From: an uncultured Flavihumibacter sp.
GTDB taxonomy: Bacteria; Bacteroidota; Bacteroidia; Chitinophagales; Chitinophagaceae
NCBI GenBank assembly: GCA_946481605.1
Contig: CAMLPA010000201.1
Location: forward strand, 1-6,313
Reading direction: 5' to 3'
DNA: 6,313 nucleotides
Positions 6,108 to 6,313 of the stretch are shown here, piece after piece (position 1 is the first letter of the stretch; each line of letters opens with the position of its first letter). The position numbers and the translations under genes were made by a program. Below the pieces are notes generated by a model, which was not told where the DNA came from, searched no databases, and saw only the letters and a list, made by a program, of their open reading frames with translations.

Positions 6108-6313
6108 ATGAAAATATTCCAGCAGGCGGTGCAACTCGCGCCCAGGAAAAGGGGTTTCCACCTTATTACATGGGAAATACTGCAGGCTATCCCGGAACTG
6201 CAAATGGTGAAAGCCGGGATGTGCCAGGTATTCATCCAGCATACTTCGGCATCCCTTACCATCAACGAAAATGCCGATCCTACCGTTCGCGTTGATTTTG
6301 AAACCTGGTTCAA
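6108..6313 (+). CDS. YjbQ/UPF0047 family protein (secondary thiamine-phosphate synthase-like), 3' end outside window
   Basis: The N-terminal 68 residues of a YjbQ/UPF0047 protein, open at the window edge. Family signatures are LAPRKRGFHLIT (residues 10-21), the helix around EILQAIPEL (23-31) and the highly conserved FIQHTSASLTINENADP (42-58), followed by V..DFE. The family is about 135-140 residues, so roughly half is present. The E. coli member has been linked to a secondary thiamine-phosphate synthase activity in strains lacking ThiE, but the physiological role remains unsettled; conserved histidines such as H45 are thought to bind metal. The ATG at 6108 fits the usual family N-terminus. 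Overlapping frames on both strands here are shadows. Family assignment is strong, function weak. Confidence 0.92.
   Translation, partial: MKIFQQAVQLAPRKRGFHLITWEILQAIPELQMVKAGMCQVFIQHTSASLTINENADPTVRVDFETWF

Noticed and set aside
6092..6313. Overlapping open frames on both strands (6092-6295 plus, 6095-6313 minus)
   Set aside because: Both overlap the recognisable YjbQ-family frame starting at 6108, and their translations show no family features.

Overview
The window looks like chromosomal DNA from a Bacteroidota bacterium, probably near Chitinophagaceae; this is inferred from protein style and no search was run. Supporting signs are a ProA with Bacteroidota-like motifs, a two-component regulator with a CRP-type output, start regions that mostly lack Shine-Dalgarno sequences, and several matches to the Bacteroidota -7 promoter element TAnnTTTG. 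Coding density is very high. I see no mobile element, tRNA, rRNA or CRISPR array.

Layout. Bases 1-776 (+) hold the C-terminal 60% or so of ProA, the proline-biosynthesis enzyme. It is followed by a 143-residue uncharacterised protein (852-1283, +). Converging on that gene is a minus-strand two-gene operon: a membrane-anchored PAS histidine kinase (2349-3938) and a receiver protein fused to a CRP/FNR-type DNA-binding module (1294-2352), joined by a 4-base stop/start overlap. Divergent from the kinase is a 68-residue unknown protein (4016-4222, +). It meets, one base from its stop, a small four-helix membrane protein of the DUF486 family (4224-4556, -). Upstream of that, on the same strand, is an FGGY-family gluconokinase (4588-6048, -). 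Divergent from the kinase gene is the start of a YjbQ/UPF0047 protein (6108 to the window end, +); it is open at the edge and easily missed because no stop codon lies inside the window.

The most interesting unit is the two-component operon. The kinase PAS domain lines up without gaps with the haem-binding stretch of Bradyrhizobium FixL as I recall it: a His in the position of the haem-ligating His200, an Arg exactly 20 residues later in the position of the oxygen-sensing Arg220, and basic residues where FixL contacts the haem propionates. The partner regulator joins a phosphoreceiver directly to a CRP-type helix-turn-helix, while its cyclic-nucleotide pocket lacks the cAMP-contacting Glu, Arg and Ser. 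Together they could form a compact FixL -> (FixJ + FixK fused) type relay, possibly sensing oxygen or another haem ligand. This is a hypothesis, since the same His also occurs in many PAS domains not known to bind haem.

The remaining genes are metabolic or unknown and show no obvious functional link to this relay.
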